Of a DNA stretch of 64,000 nt, positions 51,977 through 61,248 are shown piece by piece. The notes under the pieces are model-generated. The model made no database searches and was not told where the DNA came from. It saw nothing but the letters and a program-made list of their open reading frames with translations. Source of the stretch: an uncultured Bacilli bacterium (lineage in GTDB: Bacteria > Bacillota_I > Bacilli_A > RF39 > UBA660); NCBI GenBank assembly GCA_934100165.1, contig CAKOPN010000003.1, positions 124,001 through 188,000 of the forward strand. Direction: 5' to 3'. The position numbers and the translations under genes were made by a program. Position 1 is the stretch's first letter, and the number at the start of each line of letters is the position of its first letter.

Positions 51977-53221
51977 TTGCTTAAAACAATAAGTGACATA
52001 ATATGGGTTATTACGACATTTTTGATACTTTATGTAGGAGTATTTTATACAATTAAGCTTAAATTACCACAGTTCAAACTTACAAATGTATTTAAAAAAA
52101 ATGAAGGTAATGAAAAAAGTAATACATTAAAATTGTTAAGTCTAACATTGGCAGGCAAGATAGGTGTTGGTTCAATTGCTGGCATAGCCTTATGTATATT
52201 CCAAGGTGGTAAAGCTACAATATTTTGGTTATGGATATCATCAATAATATTGGCATCACTAACTTATGTTGAAACAAAATTAAGTATAAAATATCGTAGT
52301 AAAGAAAATAATCGATATGTTGGAGGACCATCATTTTATATTGAAAAAGGACTTAATAACAAAAAATTAGCCAAAGCATATGCCTTTTTAATTATTTTAG
52401 CTTATGTCCTAGCATTTATTTCAGTACAAACAAACACCATTGTAAAACAAATGGAAATGACTTTTAATTTTAGCAAACTTTCGATAGCAATATTTCTTGT
52501 GGTTATTACTTATTTTTCTTTGAAAAAAGGTGTAGACAGTATTTCCAATTTAACAGCATTCCTTGTACCTGTTATGGGAGGGTTATATATATGTATTGGA
52601 ATTTATGTTATTACGAATAATTTTGATCAAACACTTGTTGTCTTGAAAGAAATAGTAACAGAAGCTTTTGACATTGAAGGATTAAAAGGCGCTATCTTGA
52701 TTCCAATTATAATAGGAATTGAACGAGGTGTATTTTCAAGTGAATCTGGAATTGGCACAACAGCGATGATAACAGCATTATCAAATAATAATGATGTAGA
52801 GAAAGAAGCTAAATTGCAGGTTTTGGCAACTTTTTTTACAAGTTTAGTGATATGTACAATTACAGCTTTAATAATATTAACAACAAGTTATCAAAATATA
52901 AATTTTACAGATATAAATGGAATCGAAGTAGTAACATATGCATTTTATAAGCATTTGGGACCAATTGGTATTATAATATTAACTATAGTCATTTTTCTCT
53001 TCGCATTTTCAACTATTGTAACTTGTTTTTATTACGGCGAAGCAAGTTTAAAATATCTTACTAGTAAAAATACTAACTATTTGAAGTGGATAATAATAGC
53101 AATTATGATATATAGTTCATTTTCAAGTCCAGTAGTAATATGGAATACAACAGATATAATAATAGCAATGATAGCAATTATAAATGTATACGCAATGTAT
53201 AAATTAAAAGACAAAATATAA
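51977..53221 (+). CDS. Sodium:alanine symporter family (AGCS) transporter
   Basis: About 414 residues, around 10 membrane helices. TLAGKIGVGSIAGIALCIFQ, FWLWISSIILASLTYVETKL, GGPSFYIEKG and IERGVFSSESGIGTTAMITA are AGCS signatures. It imports alanine or glycine with sodium. I favour the TTG at 51977, placed after the ribosome-binding site GGTGATAAAA; the GTG at 51968 is part of that site. Family proteins have about 11 helices, so it is slightly short. Confidence 0.93.
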   Translation: MLKTISDIIWVITTFLILYVGVFYTIKLKLPQFKLTNVFKKNEGNEKSNTLKLLSLTLAGKIGVGSIAGIALCIFQGGKATIFWLWISSIILASLTYVETKLSIKYRSKENNRYVGGPSFYIEKGLNNKKLAKAYAFLIILAYVLAFISVQTNTIVKQMEMTFNFSKLSIAIFLVVITYFSLKKGVDSISNLTAFLVPVMGGLYICIGIYVITNNFDQTLVVLKEIVTEAFDIEGLKGAILIPIIIGIERGVFSSESGIGTTAMITALSNNNDVEKEAKLQVLATFFTSLVICTITALIILTTSYQNINFTDINGIEVVTYAFYKHLGPIGIIILTIVIFLFAFSTIVTCFYYGEASLKYLTSKNTNYLKWIIIAIMIYSSFSSPVVIWNTTDIIIAMIAIINVYAMYKLKDKI

Positions 53222-53233
53222 AGGAGAAGCAGT

Positions 53234-53902
53234 ATGATAGGTAATGGATGGGATAATTTATTAAAAAGTGAATATACTAAAGAATATTTTTTGAATTTAG
53301 AAAAATTTGTTTCAAATGAATATAAGACAAAAACAATTTATCCTAAGATGTCAGAAATCTTCAAAGCTTTTCAAGAAACACCATATGATAAGGTAAAAGT
53401 TGTAATTATTGGGCAAGATCCTTACCATGGTGAAAATGAAGCGGAAGGTTTATCTTTTTCTGTAAAGAAAGGAATAGCAAAGCCCCCATCATTAATGAAC
53501 ATTTTTACCGAATTAAGAGATGACCTTGGATATAAAATACCTAATAATGGTAGCTTAGAACCCTGGGCAAAAGAAGGTGTATTACTTTTAAACTCAACAT
53601 TAACTGTAGTTAAAGATACCCCAAAATCTCATAGTAATAAAGGTTGGGAAATATTTACTGATGAAGTAATAAAAATAATAAATAAAAAAACTACCCCAGT
53701 AGTATTCATTCTATGGGGCAGTGATGCTAGAAGTAAAAAAAGTTTGATAACTAATAAAATTCATTATATTATTGAATCTCCACATCCATCTCCACTATCA
53801 GCATATAGAGGATTCTTTGGTAGCAAACCATTTTCTAAAGCAAATAATTTCTTAATAAAAAATAATATAAAGCCAGTTAACTGGGAAATAAAAGATATTT
53901 GA
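53234..53902 (+). CDS. ung: Uracil-DNA glycosylase
   Basis: 222 residues. Catalytic water-activating motif GQDPYHGENEAEGLSFSV, PPSLMNIFTEL, LLLNSTLTV, and the DNA-intercalation loop HPSPLSAYRGFFG. It removes uracil from DNA; dut in this window limits its incorporation. It ends 1 base before the convergent lemA-like gene. Confidence 0.98.
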   Translation: MIGNGWDNLLKSEYTKEYFLNLEKFVSNEYKTKTIYPKMSEIFKAFQETPYDKVKVVIIGQDPYHGENEAEGLSFSVKKGIAKPPSLMNIFTELRDDLGYKIPNNGSLEPWAKEGVLLLNSTLTVVKDTPKSHSNKGWEIFTDEVIKIINKKTTPVVFILWGSDARSKKSLITNKIHYIIESPHPSPLSAYRGFFGSKPFSKANNFLIKNNIKPVNWEIKDI

Positions 53903-53903
53903 T

Positions 53904-54443
53904 TTACTTTTTAAGTATTTCAAATATCTCTTCTTTTTCATTAGAATAAAATTCTTTGCTTTTATATTTACAAATTCTTCCCACTATATTTGATGGAAAA
54001 CATTTTATAAGTTTATTATATATTACAACGTTATCATTATAATATTTTTCAGAACCAAGTAATTCTATGTTAATTTCTTCAAGCTCTCTGATTGTTTCTT
54101 CTTCTTTATCATCAAAAACTAAGTTTTTGCTATAATCAGTAATTTCTACAATCTTCTTATTGTATTTGTTAAGCTCGGTATTAAGTTCAAATGTATTAAA
54201 ATTTTTTGTATTAAATTTTTCAAGACCTGGAATTTTACTTTCAGGTTTTTTATCTTCTACAAAACTGTTTATTCTTATAATATATTCAAACTTTTTATTA
54301 AGTAATATTTTAATATTTTCTTCTGCCTCGCTTATTTTTATAATGGCAATTTGAAATTTATTGTAATATGTAATAAAAATTGTTAATAAAATAGCAACAA
54401 AAATTATGGCTACAATAAGTATGTATATTAACATATAAGTCAC
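53904..54443 (-). CDS. LemA-family membrane protein
   Basis: 179 residues: one N-terminal membrane helix (about 3-25), a helical body beginning YYNKFQIAIIKISEAEENIK, and the LemA-like ending YYNDNVVIYNKLIKCFPSNI followed by a KEFYS segment. Function of LemA proteins is unknown. First of two minus-strand genes that break the leading-strand layout. Confidence 0.8.
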   Translation of the reverse strand: MTYMLIYILIVAIIFVAILLTIFITYYNKFQIAIIKISEAEENIKILLNKKFEYIIRINSFVEDKKPESKIPGLEKFNTKNFNTFELNTELNKYNKKIVEITDYSKNLVFDDKEEETIRELEEINIELLGSEKYYNDNVVIYNKLIKCFPSNIVGRICKYKSKEFYSNEKEEIFEILKK

Positions 54444-54483
54444 CTCTTACTATTTAGATTATATCATACCAGATTATCTTAAT

Positions 54484-55845
54484 CTACCTTCTTCTTCCGT
54501 TTTCATAACGTCCAAATTCAGATACTAGAGTTTCTCTTTTTAAATTTGTTTTTTCTAACTTTCTTTCTATTTTCTCTCTTGTTTTATTTGTTCTGCTTAT
54601 TTCATTATTGATTTCTTGTTTACGTTGTTCATACCTTTTTTTTCTTCCTTCATATATTTCATCTTTAACATCATCACTATGCTTTAATAAATATTCAAGT
54701 TTATTATTCCATTGGTTTAAACTTTGAATATTACTTTCATATATGCGGTAGTTTTCTACATAACTTCTGTCACCACCAAGAATGTCTCTTTCTATTTCCA
54801 GATAAGCTTCATTATCCGTCATGGAGTATTGAGCAAGTTTTTGTGAAATAGAGTTAAATTCATTTTGCAATTCTATTGGGATATTACCGCTTCTTAGTGC
54901 CATTTGATGCCTTCTTTCTACATCATTATACATAATTTGTAACTGAAGTTTTTCTCTATCCCAAATATATTTTTCTCTTATAACCTCAGGTGAATGTTTA
55001 GCCCTTATACTAGATAATGTAGCTTCATTTTCTTTTACTATATTTTTTATTGACTTGATATTATCACGTGCTTCATTGTACTGTCTATAATATTCTTTTT
55101 CAATACTTTGTATGGTAGTAGCGTCAAGATATTCTTCACGACATCTACTAGATTTCATACTAAGTAATGTTAGTGTAGTAATTATCATTTGCAATCTATT
55201 TTTAAGTTTCTCTTGCTTTTTTTCATACCTAGTTTTTAGCGCAAAATACTGTTCTGTACTACTTGGTTTTCCAAGAAAAAGATAATTGAAATTTTCTTTA
55301 ATAATGTCCCCAATAGTGTAATACTGTTGCACATTATGATTTGGAAATGGAGTTCTCCATGATTCTTCATCTTGTTTTCTTTTTTCATCAGTGTGAGTTT
55401 CATAAGAAGTATTTTTTCTTTTATCAGAATAAAACCATCTTGCTTTAGAATCATTAGGAGTCGTTTTATAATTAAAATCAAAACTATCATCCAAATCTTC
55501 ATCTGTTACTCTAACAGGAATGCCAGCTTTTGTTGCAGTTTCTACATCTTTTAGTTCACTATACATACTCCCAAACAACAAATCAGGATCAATTTTCATC
55601 TCTTCGGGAAAGTTATGAAATGCATCCGGATGATATAAACTAGATATATCATGTCTAAAATTTTTAAAATCAAAATCTTGAAGACTACTCCCGGATTTTA
55701 GTCTATTTATTAAGTCATCCAGTACAACCTTTACTATTTCTGCCTTTTTTTTGCTGTTTGGATTATAATTTCCTCCTTCTATACATAAAGAATATATAAT
55801 CAAAGCTTCTAAAAGATTATTCGCATTTTGGTAAGAACCCATCAT
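54484..55845 (-). CDS. Hypothetical coiled-coil protein with an HPD motif
   Basis: About 453 residues from ATG 55845 (AGGTG upstream). I do not recognise the whole. The N-terminal 110 residues are helical and include FRHDISSLYHPDAFHN and DPDLLFGSMYSELKDVETAT, an arrangement like helix II-HPD-helix III of a J domain, though without the usual basic helix II. Residues 200 to the end are charged and strongly coiled-coil (KKQEKLKNRLQMIITT, RKQEINNEISRTNKTREKIE). No membrane segment. It may be a degenerate co-chaperone or a structural protein. Confidence 0.75.
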   Translation of the reverse strand: MMGSYQNANNLLEALIIYSLCIEGGNYNPNSKKKAEIVKVVLDDLINRLKSGSSLQDFDFKNFRHDISSLYHPDAFHNFPEEMKIDPDLLFGSMYSELKDVETATKAGIPVRVTDEDLDDSFDFNYKTTPNDSKARWFYSDKRKNTSYETHTDEKRKQDEESWRTPFPNHNVQQYYTIGDIIKENFNYLFLGKPSSTEQYFALKTRYEKKQEKLKNRLQMIITTLTLLSMKSSRCREEYLDATTIQSIEKEYYRQYNEARDNIKSIKNIVKENEATLSSIRAKHSPEVIREKYIWDREKLQLQIMYNDVERRHQMALRSGNIPIELQNEFNSISQKLAQYSMTDNEAYLEIERDILGGDRSYVENYRIYESNIQSLNQWNNKLEYLLKHSDDVKDEIYEGRKKRYEQRKQEINNEISRTNKTREKIERKLEKTNLKRETLVSEFGRYENGRRR

Positions 55846-55914
55846 ATTCATCACACCTATCTTAAAGTAATTATAACATAATTTTAATATCAGAGAAACT
55901 ATAATTTACACATA

Positions 55915-55943
55915 ATTCAAAAAATGATATACTCTTTTGGGAA
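55915..55943 (+). promoter_or_regulatory. Promoter of pduL
   Basis: TTTACA (55915-55920), 17-bp spacer, TATACT (55938-55943), 12 bases before the ATG. Confidence 0.72.
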
Positions 55944-55955
55944 AGGGTGATAGAT

Positions 55956-56516
55956 ATGAAAGTAATTTTAGGAATATCAAATAGACATGTTCATTTAACA
56001 GAAGAAGATTACAAAATTCTTTTTAAAGATGAACCATTAAATAAAGCAAAAGATTTATTACAGAAAGGTCAATATGCTAGTGATAAAAAAGTAAGTATAA
56101 AAACTGCTAAAAACACTATAAATAACGTAAGGTTATTAGGACCATTACGTAAATACACACAAGTTGAAGTTTCAAAAACAGACAGTTTTACTTTAGGACT
56201 TAATCCTCCAGTAAGAGATTCAGGAGACTTAGAAGGTGCTGAAATGATTACAATCGTTGGTCCATATGGAGAAGTAACTAAACCTTGCTGTATTCTTGCA
56301 ACTAGACACTTACACATAAATACAGAAGATTTAGCAAGATATGGATTAACTAATGGACAGCATATAAAAGCAAAAATAGTATCAGAAAAGACAACTGTAT
56401 TTGAAGATGTTCGCGTCAAAGCTGCTCCTACATATGTTCTTGAACTTCATCTCGATACTGATGATGGTAATGGCGCACTTGCTAAAACTGGCGATGAAAT
56501 TGAAGTAATTATTTAA
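55956..56516 (+). CDS. pduL: Phosphate propanoyl/acetyl-transferase (PduL family)
   Basis: 186 residues. The three metal-binding motifs are present: SNRHVHLTEEDY, ATRHLHINTEDLARYG and LELHLDTDDGNGALAKTGD. It interconverts acyl-CoA and acyl phosphate with phosphate, giving ATP with acetate kinase. No microcompartment-targeting N-terminus and no pdu genes nearby, so it probably serves as the housekeeping acetyl-transferase. Convergent with the PBP gene; their 3' ends overlap by 8 bp. Confidence 0.93.
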   Translation: MKVILGISNRHVHLTEEDYKILFKDEPLNKAKDLLQKGQYASDKKVSIKTAKNTINNVRLLGPLRKYTQVEVSKTDSFTLGLNPPVRDSGDLEGAEMITIVGPYGEVTKPCCILATRHLHINTEDLARYGLTNGQHIKAKIVSEKTTVFEDVRVKAAPTYVLELHLDTDDGNGALAKTGDEIEVII

Positions 56517-58455
56517 CTTCATCAAAAACTGCTTGATTATTAGATGGTTCTGTACCCTTTAAGTAGTACAGAACTTTTTTCTTTTTAGAAGAGTTTTGAA
56601 CCGGAACTCCGCTTATTGGGTCTACTAAAACACCAACTACATTGCTGGGCATTTCATACCAAGCTTCATTTGTACCATTTAAATAAGCCTCAATAGTATC
56701 AGCCCAAATGTTCTTGGTATACATGAATTCCCCTGTTGTTATATTTTTTCCTTCATCATAACCTGCCCATACTGCTAAAACAACATTAGGATTATATCCA
56801 ACAGTAAGACTATCTGTTGCAGTTGTACCAGATTTTATAGCATATTTTCTACTTAACTTACTTGCTATACCTAAAATGGTAGGGTAATTATAATCTACAA
56901 AAGTAGAGTCATAAGTAGATGTTAATAAATTATTTAAAATATAAACCAAACTAGGGTTAAGAACTAATTCTTTTACTTCGTCTGCTTGATATAAAACATT
57001 GCCATTATTGTCTTCAATTTTTACTATAACATGTGGAGATACTTTATATCCTAAATTAGCAAAAGAACCATATGCACCTATCAATTCCAAAATATTCATT
57101 TCACTAGTGCCAAGTGCAAGAGATGGGACTTCTGCCATATCAGAATATATTCCAAGTCTATGAGACATATTAACAAGAGCATCTTCTCCTAAAAACATAT
57201 GAGTTTTTACCGCATAAACATTGTCAGAATATGCAATGGCAGCAGCCATAGAAATCGGTTTATTACCATAAACTTCTCCGGCATTTTTTGGTGAATAGCT
57301 ACTATTGTTAGAAAAAGTAAAAGTAGTTTCTTCGCTAGTAAAGCAAGTAGAGGCAGTAAAGCCATTTTCTAAAGCGGCATAATAAAGAATAGGTTTCATA
57401 ACAGATCCTATCTGCCTTTTAGACGAAATAGCTCTATTGTATTGTGATGTTGAATAATCTCTACCACCAACAAGTGCAATAATTCGTCCTGTTTCTGGAT
57501 CCATCATTACAGAGTTGACTTGTATTTCGGCATTTTTTGCTAGGTTTTTATTTATTTTTTCTTCTAATATAGTTTGTGCATTTAAGTCAAGTGATGTATA
57601 TATTCTTAATCCGCCAGTATCAAGAAAAGAAGTTGGAATATTGTCGATTTTTTCAAGCTCTTTAAATACGGCATCCTGATAATACATAAGTGTTGATAGG
57701 TTAATATTATTTTTTTTGCCAATAATAGTTAGTGAAGTATTATATGCCTCATTTTTTTCATCTTCTGTAATATATCCATTTTTAACCATTCCAGATAAAA
57801 CCATATACTGTCTTTCTTTAGCCAAATCATAGTTTACTATTGGAGAGTAATTGGAAGGTGATTTAGGAATACCTACTAAAATTGAAGCTTCTGCTAAGGT
57901 TAAATCAGCCGCACTTTTATTAAAATAAAACTGACTAGCATTTTCTATGCCATACATTCCATGCCCATAATTTATTGTATTTAAATATCCTTCTAAAATT
58001 TCATCTTTTGAATAATGTGTTTCCACATTTAAAGTAAGCCAAAGTTCATTCCATTTTCTCTCCCATGTTTTATCGAAATCTAAAAACAAATTTTTAACGT
58101 ATTGTTGTGAAATAGTGGATGCACCTTGTTTTGTTTTACCACTAGTTATATTTACCCACCCAGCTTTAATAATTCTAAAAATATCAAATCCAAAATGATT
58201 ATAAAAGTTTTTATCTTCAGTAGATATAGTGGCATCTATTAAATGTTTTGAAATATCTTTAAGTCCTATCCATTTACTTGTTCCGTTTCCTACAAAAAAT
58301 AAAGCCCCATCTTTGTCATAAAGAGAAATGTTATTAGCATTTTTTATTTCAAGTTTAGATGATACTCTAGAATAACCATAAAGTGAGAAGCCTAAAATTA
58401 AAAGAATTACTGATGTAATTGTAAGAAACTTAAATAATTTTTTCAAAAAACGCAC
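56509..58455 (-). CDS. Class A penicillin-binding protein (PBP1A type)
   Basis: 648 residues. N-terminal membrane helix (about 8-27), then the GT51 glycosyltransferase with ATISTEDKNFYNHFGFD, GASTISQQYVKN and ILEGYLNTINYG. The transpeptidase has SVMK (SxxK), SDN (SxN) and KSGTTATDS (KTG-like). The C-terminus is short and lacks the long Bacillus PonA tail. It makes and cross-links peptidoglycan outside the membrane. Confidence 0.95.
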   Translation of the reverse strand: MRFLKKLFKFLTITSVILLILGFSLYGYSRVSSKLEIKNANNISLYDKDGALFFVGNGTSKWIGLKDISKHLIDATISTEDKNFYNHFGFDIFRIIKAGWVNITSGKTKQGASTISQQYVKNLFLDFDKTWERKWNELWLTLNVETHYSKDEILEGYLNTINYGHGMYGIENASQFYFNKSAADLTLAEASILVGIPKSPSNYSPIVNYDLAKERQYMVLSGMVKNGYITEDEKNEAYNTSLTIIGKKNNINLSTLMYYQDAVFKELEKIDNIPTSFLDTGGLRIYTSLDLNAQTILEEKINKNLAKNAEIQVNSVMMDPETGRIIALVGGRDYSTSQYNRAISSKRQIGSVMKPILYYAALENGFTASTCFTSEETTFTFSNNSSYSPKNAGEVYGNKPISMAAAIAYSDNVYAVKTHMFLGEDALVNMSHRLGIYSDMAEVPSLALGTSEMNILELIGAYGSFANLGYKVSPHVIVKIEDNNGNVLYQADEVKELVLNPSLVYILNNLLTSTYDSTFVDYNYPTILGIASKLSRKYAIKSGTTATDSLTVGYNPNVVLAVWAGYDEGKNITTGEFMYTKNIWADTIEAYLNGTNEAWYEMPSNVVGVLVDPISGVPVQNSSKKKKVLYYLKGTEPSNNQAVFDEVK

Positions 58456-58524
58456 AATATCACCACCGTCTAACTTTAGTATGAAGAAATAATCTTAAAA
58501 TATGTATAAATTTCTGATAAAATG

Positions 58525-58533
58525 TGTTATAAT
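58525..58533 (+). promoter_or_regulatory. Extended -10 promoter of ywiB-argS
   Basis: TGTTATAAT (extended -10) 28 bases before the ywiB start; no good -35 hexamer. Confidence 0.5.
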
Positions 58534-58561
58534 TCGTGTTATAAATTTTGTAGGAGTGTTT

Positions 58562-58915
58562 ATGAGTGATGCGATAATAAGTCTTGATGTTTTAAAAAGT
58601 AAAGAAAAACATCATTATAAAGGAAAAGGTTTTATTAAGAATGAAATAATAAGTTTTTATGATGATAATGAAAAAACAAAATTTATTTATGATAAAAAAA
58701 TTAAGCGGTTAATAAAATCTAATAATGAGAGCATAATTGCCATAGACTTTATAAAAGAAGAGATGAAGATTAACATTTCTAACAAAGAATTTTTTATTAA
58801 ATTAAATAGTAAAAACGTAGAAGATAATAATGAAGAAAAAATAATTCTTACATATGAGATAGATAATGAGAAGATAGATGTAATAATAAATTTCAAAAAG
58901 GAGGAATATTTATGA
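58562..58915 (+). CDS. ywiB: YwiB-like DUF1934 protein
   Basis: 117 residues from ATG 58562 (GTAGGAGTG upstream). The longer frame from 58502 covers the promoter. Beta-rich: KHHYKGKGFIKNEIISFYDD, KFIYDKKIKRLIKSN, KIILTYEIDNEKIDVIINF. These are weak matches to DUF1934; the call rests mainly on its position directly before argS, overlapping it by 4 bp, as ywiB does in Bacillus. Confidence 0.65.
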   Translation: MSDAIISLDVLKSKEKHHYKGKGFIKNEIISFYDDNEKTKFIYDKKIKRLIKSNNESIIAIDFIKEEMKINISNKEFFIKLNSKNVEDNNEEKIILTYEIDNEKIDVIINFKKEEYL

Positions 58916-60651
58916 GTAAAATAAAAGAATTAGAAAAAGAAATAGGTAAAGCATTTAAAAAATGTGGATATGTTACTGAAATAGAGCTATGTCAGTCAAA
59001 TAGGCCTGACTTAGGTGAATACCAAATAAATGATGCAATGAAACTTGCTAAAAAATATCATAAGAGTCCAGTACAAATTGCAAATGAAGTAGTAGAAGAA
59101 CTTAAGAAAAACGAAGATTTGACAAATATAAATATAGCAGGAGCAGGGTTCATCAATATAAGCTTATCTAATAATTTTCTTTCTAGTTTTATAAACCAAA
59201 TAAGTAATAATATAGAAAGTAATATAGACAAAAAAGAACAAAAAAAGATTGTATTAGACTACGGTGGTGCAAACGTTGCTAAGGCACTTCATGTTGGACA
59301 TTTAAGAAGCGCAAATATAGGCGAAGCTCTAAATAGATTAGCTAAGCTTTTGGGTAATGAAACAATAAGTGATGCACATTTAGGAGATTCTGGACTTCAA
59401 ACTGGTATTGTAGTTATGGAAATTAAAGAAAGATATCCCGATTTAATATGCTTTAAAGAAAATTACAACGGCGAAGATTTTGATTTACCAATTACCAAAG
59501 AAGACCTAAAAGAAATATATCCAACTGGATCGAAGAAAATAAAAGAAGATGAAGCTCTTCATGAAGAAGCAAGAAAAATTACCTATGAAATTCAAAAGGG
59601 TACAATTGGTTATAGAAAGCTTTGGGATAAAGTAAAAGAATTATCAGTAAAAGATATTAAAGAAATATATGATTTACTAAATACGAAGTTTGACTTATAT
59701 GAAGGTGAGATGGATAGCTTTGAATATATTCCAGAAACTTTAAATATTTTAGAAAAACAAGGTCTACTTTATACAAGTGAAGGTGCCAAAGTAATGGATA
59801 TCAAAGAAGATACTGATACCAAAGAAATGCCTCCTATATTGCTTGAAAAAAGCGATGGAGCTTACTTGTACGCAACAACAGATTTGGCCACTATTTACTC
59901 AAGAGTTAAAAGATTTAAACCAGATGAAATTTGGTATACAACAGATTTAAGGCAAGAATTACACTTTGAACAAGTATTTCGTGCTGCTAAAAAATCTCAT
60001 ATCGCAGATAACGTAAATTTAGGCTTCTATGGTTTCGGTACTATGAATGGTAGCGATGGTAAGCCATTTAAAACTAGAAATGGTGGAGTAATGGGCCTTG
60101 AAGACTTGATAAACATGATTAAAGAAGAATGTTTGAAAAGAATAAACACTAATATCGTAGAAGAAAGCAAGAAAGAAGAAACGGCAAGCATTATTGCGAT
60201 AGCAGCTCTAAAATATGCAGATTTATTGCCATTCAGAGAAACAGATTATATTTTCGATTTAAATAAATTTACGGATTTAGATGGTAAAACAGGACCTTAC
60301 TTACTATACTCAACAATAAGAATTAAATCACTTTTAAACAAAGCAAAAGAGTTAAAAATACAGGAAAAATTTACTGAAATAAATGGAAAAAGTGATAGAG
60401 ATGTAGTATTAACGCTTCTAAATATGCCAGAAGTTTTAGATAAAGCATATAATACAAAGTCACTAAACGAAGTAGCAGAATACATATACAAACTTACAAG
60501 CGCCTACAACAAATTTTATGCTGAAAATAAAATATTAACGGAAGAGAATGAAAATCTTAAATCTTCATGGATTATTTTATCAAAAGTTGTATATGATACA
60601 AATATGTTATTACTAGATTTGATGGGAATAAAATGTCCTGAAAAAATGTAA
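58912..60651 (+). CDS. argS: Arginyl-tRNA synthetase
   Basis: 579 residues. N-terminal additional domain, then HVGHLRSANIGEALNRLAK (HIGH-like motif) following DYGGANVAKALHVG, DLRQELHFEQVF, GFGTMNGSDGKPFKTRNGG and a C-terminal DALR anticodon-binding domain. No classical KMSKS, as usual for ArgRS. Confidence 0.97.
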   Translation: MSKIKELEKEIGKAFKKCGYVTEIELCQSNRPDLGEYQINDAMKLAKKYHKSPVQIANEVVEELKKNEDLTNINIAGAGFINISLSNNFLSSFINQISNNIESNIDKKEQKKIVLDYGGANVAKALHVGHLRSANIGEALNRLAKLLGNETISDAHLGDSGLQTGIVVMEIKERYPDLICFKENYNGEDFDLPITKEDLKEIYPTGSKKIKEDEALHEEARKITYEIQKGTIGYRKLWDKVKELSVKDIKEIYDLLNTKFDLYEGEMDSFEYIPETLNILEKQGLLYTSEGAKVMDIKEDTDTKEMPPILLEKSDGAYLYATTDLATIYSRVKRFKPDEIWYTTDLRQELHFEQVFRAAKKSHIADNVNLGFYGFGTMNGSDGKPFKTRNGGVMGLEDLINMIKEECLKRINTNIVEESKKEETASIIAIAALKYADLLPFRETDYIFDLNKFTDLDGKTGPYLLYSTIRIKSLLNKAKELKIQEKFTEINGKSDRDVVLTLLNMPEVLDKAYNTKSLNEVAEYIYKLTSAYNKFYAENKILTEENENLKSSWIILSKVVYDTNMLLLDLMGIKCPEKM

Positions 60652-60659
60652 TAAATATA

Positions 60660-60688
60660 TTGATTTTAAATATAAATAATGATATAAA
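60660..60688 (+). promoter_or_regulatory. Promoter of rpoE
   Basis: TTGATT (60660-60665), 17-bp spacer, TATAAA (60683-60688), in the argS-rpoE gap. Confidence 0.65.
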
Positions 60689-60750
60689 AGTTATTGGGTA
60701 TTTTTGCTCAACATTTATTAAAAGAAAAAACTGCTCTTTAGGAGGATTTT

Positions 60751-61191
60751 ATGAGTATAGAAAATTTAAAAAAAGAAGATTTAGAGTTGTTATCATATAA
60801 AGACATGACAAACATGTTATTGGAAGAAAAAGGAGCAATGAATACAAAAGATTTATTCGAAAAAATTACATCACTTCTTGGACTTCCAAAGTCAGTATTT
60901 GAAAAACAAATTGGAGACTATTATACAACACTTACAACAGATAAAAGATTTCTTCTATTAGAAGATGGGAAATGGGATTTAAGAAAAAGACATACATCTG
61001 ACAAGGTAATAACAGCATCAGAAGAACAAGAAGATGAAGAGGAAGAAGAAGATATAGAAACAAAAGAAGAAGAGGAAGAAGAAGGCGACTACGATAGTAC
61101 TGCCAAAGACGATGATGACTTTGATGATGGTGATGATGATTTAAAAGATTTAGTTGTCTTAGATGAAGAAGAACTAGAATTAGAAGAATAA
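60751..61191 (+). CDS. rpoE: RNA polymerase delta subunit
   Basis: 146 residues: a folded N-terminal winged-helix-like part (LSYKDMTNMLLEEKGAMNTK, FLLLEDGKWDLRKRHTSDKV) and a long acidic Glu/Asp-rich tail (about 94-146). Delta helps recycle RNA polymerase and lowers non-specific initiation in Firmicutes. It follows argS, as in Bacillus. Confidence 0.92.
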   Translation: MSIENLKKEDLELLSYKDMTNMLLEEKGAMNTKDLFEKITSLLGLPKSVFEKQIGDYYTTLTTDKRFLLLEDGKWDLRKRHTSDKVITASEEQEDEEEEEDIETKEEEEEEGDYDSTAKDDDDFDDGDDDLKDLVVLDEEELELEE

Positions 61192-61248
61192 TTTTAGTTT
61201 CTTTTTTTCTAAAAGAACATTATAATATAGATAAATGGGGATGATGCT

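Noticed and set aside
55236..55502. 88-codon minus-strand frame inside the HPD/coiled-coil gene
   Set aside because: Alternate-frame shadow of that gene, of Ile/Leu/Lys-biased composition and without its own ribosome-binding site.
56509..56516. Possible error where pduL and the PBP gene overlap
   Set aside because: Both reading frames end normally with intact C-terminal motifs; an 8-bp convergent overlap is acceptable.
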